Shown: positions 61,032 to 64,000 of the stretch, piece after piece
How the letters are laid out: the number at the start of each line of letters is the position of its first letter
How positions within the stretch are numbered: the stretch's first letter is position 1
NCBI GenBank assembly: GCA_937625935.1
Contig: OW569363.1
Coordinates: 310,001-374,000 of the forward strand
Source of the DNA: Tetramitus jugosus
Taxonomy: Eukaryota; Heterolobosea; Eutetramitea; Acrasida; Vahlkampfiidae
Length of the DNA stretch: 64,000 nucleotides
Reading direction: 5' to 3'
Position numbers and translations under genes: made by a program
The notes under the pieces: generated by a model
The model's input: the letters and a program-made list of their open reading frames with translations, nothing else
What the model was told of the DNA's origin: nothing
The model's database searches: none

Positions 61032-61906
61032 CTGTTTCTTTTATTCAAATGAGAATGAGAAGGACAACAGTTATGTGATTATCAAGGTAATTGATAGTTG
61101 GTGTTGTATGGTGTGCGGTTGTTGGTGTGTTTGGTTTGTGGCTGTTGACCCACCTACCATTATCCCATTTGCGGACAAGTACTTCCTGATTTCGAAGAGG
61201 TCGTGGATGTATATCCTCTATTTGGAAACATTGATTTGTTATTTGTCTCTGTTGAATATTCGAAAAGTCGCGATCTCGCTTTGAGATGGAACAGAGGTTG
61301 CGGTCATGATTTATGTCAATACCCATTTCTTTTCCAATCAGATCAAAGATTGATTCATGGTTCGAATTCGCGACTACTTCTGTGTTTCTCCCCAATCCAT
61401 CATGATTTACTCTGACTATTGGAAACTCACTATTGTCTTCGGCAGTTAGACATCTCGCGGTTAAGATACGGTCCGTATATTATCGATGTAGATTATCAAT
61501 TTTTGGGCTCCTGAGATTGAATTCTTCCGTCAATTCTTGTCCTACAACTATTCAGACGCAGGCGAGAGGCGAACCTCGCTTCGTGTAAATCGAGCGAGAC
61601 AAGATTCTGGTAACTTGGTGTAACATTTTTACTTCCTATGGTTGAGTTCTTGTTTTTCGAGACCTTAACCACTGTTGCTTTCCAGTGAGATCTGCCTTTG
61701 ACTGCGAGTGCTGCTGTTTATGCTTTGTTAACGATTGCTTAATTGTCCATATCATTTGGAGCATAAATCAAGACCGCAATAAACCAAACCAGCGCTTTCA
61801 ATTGACTTGAATTTCTCCATTCCACAAATAAAACCAATCTTCCCATTTTGTTCAAACGAAGGAATGATGAACTTCACACAAACTCGAACAACTACCACGT
61901 AAAAAA
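61032..61906. other. Intergenic, possible 5' exon on minus strand
   Basis: An 875-bp gap between divergent genes. A minus-strand frame (61045-61326) with a plausible protein composition may be an exon of the gene ending at 61031. The rest, 61330-61906, shows no motif; it presumably contains the promoter of the RING-YEATS gene. Confidence 0.35.
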
Positions 61907-62677
61907 ATGAACGCACGCCTGGAAGATTATGAGTGTGCTCTGTGTCTCAAATTACTTGTGAACCCTGTGGGTACTTCATGCGGGCACACATTTTGTCAAT
62001 TTTGCTTACAGCAGAGTATCGACGCTGCCATTAGAGACAGAGCATCAATTTTACAGTGTCCACTGTGTCGAACGCCTGTACTTGAACAATTGGATGAAAG
62101 TGCGGCCAATGTATTAAAACCAAATGTCGTACTTTCTCAATTGTTATCCAGCGTGTTTCCACAAGAGTATCAACAAAGAATTGAAGAAGTGAAGCAAGAT
62201 GCCGAAGAGTACAATCAAACTCAAATTATAGGTGAGAGTTTGTACATTGGAAATAGACATTCACTCCGGGCGAGAAGAGGAGATGAATCGGACAATGTTC
62301 ATGAGTGGACCTGCTTTGTTCGCATGGATACCAGCGAAAAGACTGAAAAGTATATTGACAAGGTGATTGTGGATTTACATCCAACATTTTCACCCAGTAG
62401 GATTACATTAAGTCGTCCACCGTTTGAGGTGAGAAGATTGGGTTGGGGAATTTTCCAGATCCACGTACAAGTGTTCTGGAAATCTTGCTATCAAAAACCG
62501 CCAGAGAAATTCTCTTGGCTGTTGTCATTTGACGGTGTCGGCGATTTCACCTCTCACGATGTTCAATTTGTAACAAGGAAAATTCCAGGTGCAATACAAC
62601 AACCTCAAGACAGTGACGAAACGGTTCAACCTCTAGATGATGTCGATGAAGATATGAGCGACTCTGATGGCGAATAA
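61907..62677 (+). CDS. RING finger - YEATS fusion protein
   Basis: A 256-residue protein with two modules. Residues 9-55 form a RING finger: CALC, CGHTFCQFC and CPLC in C3HC4 spacing, typical of E3 ubiquitin ligases. After a short helical linker, residues about 118-215 form a YEATS domain: HEWTCFVRMDTSE, then YIDKVIVDLHPTF, PPFEVRRLGWGIFQIHVQVFWK and a terminal DFTSHD segment. YEATS domains read acylated histone lysines, and the HEWTCF and WG elements are the parts that form the acyl pocket. An acidic tail ends the protein. The combination suggests histone-guided ubiquitination. It is a single exon, starting at the first ATG. The YEATS call is by eye. Confidence 0.8.
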   Translation: MNARLEDYECALCLKLLVNPVGTSCGHTFCQFCLQQSIDAAIRDRASILQCPLCRTPVLEQLDESAANVLKPNVVLSQLLSSVFPQEYQQRIEEVKQDAEEYNQTQIIGESLYIGNRHSLRARRGDESDNVHEWTCFVRMDTSEKTEKYIDKVIVDLHPTFSPSRITLSRPPFEVRRLGWGIFQIHVQVFWKSCYQKPPEKFSWLLSFDGVGDFTSHDVQFVTRKIPGAIQQPQDSDETVQPLDDVDEDMSDSDGE

Positions 62678-62810
62678 TTTGGTTATTCGTTCGAAATTAG
62701 CTCAATGAGATATCTGTATCGTGGACGCTATTTATAGATGAGGCCTTGAGCTTGAAATAAAAGGTCAACCGAGTTGCGTAATACTTTGATCAACCAACAA
62801 ACAGAGCAAC

Positions 62811-64000
62811 ATGAAAACAGATAGTCAAAGCATAGAGACTGATAGACATCAGCAATCCCATTCCTCTCAAGGCAAATCAAAAGTTCACCAAAATTTTCAT
62901 ATTGAAGAAGTGTTGGATCATGAGAACCAACCTGAACCTTCTCGGACCAATCTCGTTCATCAGGTTCACATGAGTAAAGGAGCGAAGAACATTGATGGTA
63001 AAGGTCATCATCATGATAAGAGAGCCTTACAACATAGAATGGCAAAGAAACAGTTGGATGTCACTCCATATCGACAATTGTTTGAAGAGATGGGTGCAGT
63101 TCAGGTACCGTATGATACTTCTATGAAAGCCATAGTCAGATACTTTTGCAAAGAAGCAACATCAATTGATCCATTCTACATTGTGGATTTGTCTCATTTT
63201 GCACGACAATATCTGCAATGGGAGAAGTTTCTGCCTCGGGTGATACCGTTCTATGCAGTGAAAAGTAACCCAAGTGAACACGTTCTAAAAGTTATGTCTG
63301 AACTTGGTGGATGCTTTGATTGTGCTTCTCCAAATGAGCTTGATCTGGTCATGAAACATAGGGTAGATCCAGCAAAGAATATCGTGTATTCTCATCCTTG
63401 CAAACAAATAGAGCATATCAAGTATTTTAAAGAGAAAGGCGCTGAACTCACTGTTATCGACAATGAAGATGAGTTGTTGAAACTAAAGGAACATTGGCCT
63501 GAAGCACGTATTCTGATTAGAGTAAGAACAGACGACTCTCATTCTGAATCGCCATTCAGTACCAAGTTTGGTGCGAGTGAAAAAGTGGCAGAGATCTTGA
63601 TCAAGAGAGGAAGAGAGCTTGGATTGAATATCGTGGGTACATCTTTCCATGTTGGTAGTAGTTGTACCGATGCTGCAGTGTATGTGAAATCTATCCATTC
63701 TGCTCGTTGTGTTTGGGACATTGCTGAAACGAATGGATATCAATTTACTGTTTTGGATATTGGAGGTGGTTTCTCAGGACATGACTATGATAATCCAAGT
63801 TTCGCAGAGGTTGCCCAAGAAATTCACGGTTTACTGGATCAAAAATTTTCTGCAAATGTTAGGATTATCGGTGAACCTGGCAGGTACTTTAGTGCAGCCA
63901 GTACCGTTCTCGTCACGAACATTGTTGCAAGGAGAGTCCAAACATCTGAATATCGACAATCTTACACCGGATTAGATCAAGCAAGTGACACGAAACAGCT
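62811..64000 (+). CDS. ODC1: Ornithine decarboxylase, 5' partial
   Basis: The gene runs off the window, with 396 codons and two bases visible and no stop. It is a PLP-dependent fold III decarboxylase that makes putrescine from ornithine. Visible are FYAVKSN with the PLP Lys151, CFDCASPNEL, the substrate-site region SPFSTKFGAS, SFHVGSSCTD, DIGGGF and EPGRYF. A hydrophilic His/Gln-rich extension of about 80 residues precedes the fold, which is longer than usual. The CGxTCD catalytic-Cys motif is beyond the window end. Arginine or diaminopimelate decarboxylase is less likely because the KFG and SFHVGS pattern fits ODC. Confidence 0.88.
   Translation, partial: MKTDSQSIETDRHQQSHSSQGKSKVHQNFHIEEVLDHENQPEPSRTNLVHQVHMSKGAKNIDGKGHHHDKRALQHRMAKKQLDVTPYRQLFEEMGAVQVPYDTSMKAIVRYFCKEATSIDPFYIVDLSHFARQYLQWEKFLPRVIPFYAVKSNPSEHVLKVMSELGGCFDCASPNELDLVMKHRVDPAKNIVYSHPCKQIEHIKYFKEKGAELTVIDNEDELLKLKEHWPEARILIRVRTDDSHSESPFSTKFGASEKVAEILIKRGRELGLNIVGTSFHVGSSCTDAAVYVKSIHSARCVWDIAETNGYQFTVLDIGGGFSGHDYDNPSFAEVAQEIHGLLDQKFSANVRIIGEPGRYFSAASTVLVTNIVARRVQTSEYRQSYTGLDQASDTKQ

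Noticed and set aside
61045-61395. A minus-strand frame as a separate gene.
   Set aside because: Open from a TTG; may be an exon of the downstream gene but no in-phase donor was convincing, so it was left as a possible exon.

Overview
This is a eukaryotic nuclear window. Genes are compact, sit on both strands, and carry short introns (about 50-220 bp) with GTATGT or GTAAGT donors. Homopolymer runs of Gln, Asn, His and Ser are common, intergenic DNA is AT-rich, and the standard code is used. The gene complement points to a free-living heterolobosean amoeboflagellate, most likely Naegleria: RWP-RK-like protein, RGS-bearing proteins, F-box/SPRY proteins, TOM1-like 7TM protein, many mitochondrial enzymes and a mitochondrial-type TilS. 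The species was not determined.

Layout. 1-9 kb: the end of an RBR ubiquitin ligase, alkaline phosphatase, KRR1, an F-box/SPRY-like protein, an LRR pseudokinase and a three-exon Rab-like GTPase. 9-21 kb: a mitochondrial hypothetical, an ADCK/UbiB kinase, an RGS-START protein, a TPR protein, a 1,533-residue RCC1-EGF-GPS-7TM-RGS receptor and a three-exon KGD4-like gene. 21-31.8 kb: a small mitochondrial protein, a TIM9-like chaperone, an unknown protein, NAD-malic enzyme, an F-box multi-span membrane protein, an RWP-RK-like protein, RFC5 and an exosome MTR3/EXOSC6 subunit.

31.8-34 kb is the accessory part. It holds two head-to-tail copies of a poly(A)-tailed element with one ORF, ending 29 bp upstream of a tRNA-Gln(CTG) gene, followed by a 5S rRNA gene on the opposite strand.

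34-46 kb: a UBP zinc finger, a MINDY deubiquitinase, two uncharacterised genes, an unresolved intron-rich locus, PDH E1-alpha, HMG-CoA lyase, an AIM32/Apd1-like Fe-S protein, 3-hydroxyacyl-CoA dehydrogenase and an EF-hand protein. 46-64 kb: RABL6, NAD(P)HX dehydratase, a TOM1-like 7TM protein, TilS, a secreted ten-repeat protein, ArfGAP-C2, cyclin A/B, TMEM230-like, an unknown protein, a RING-YEATS protein and the 5' part of ornithine decarboxylase.

There are no operons. Many products share a destination: PDH E1-alpha, malic enzyme, HMG-CoA lyase, HADH, KGD4, ADCK, TIM9 and TilS are predicted mitochondrial. The best candidates for something undescribed are the secreted amphipathic repeat protein, the tandem element beside the tRNA gene, the chimeric receptor and the RING-YEATS fusion. 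Exon structures were inferred by hand from splice sites and reading phase, with no transcript evidence.
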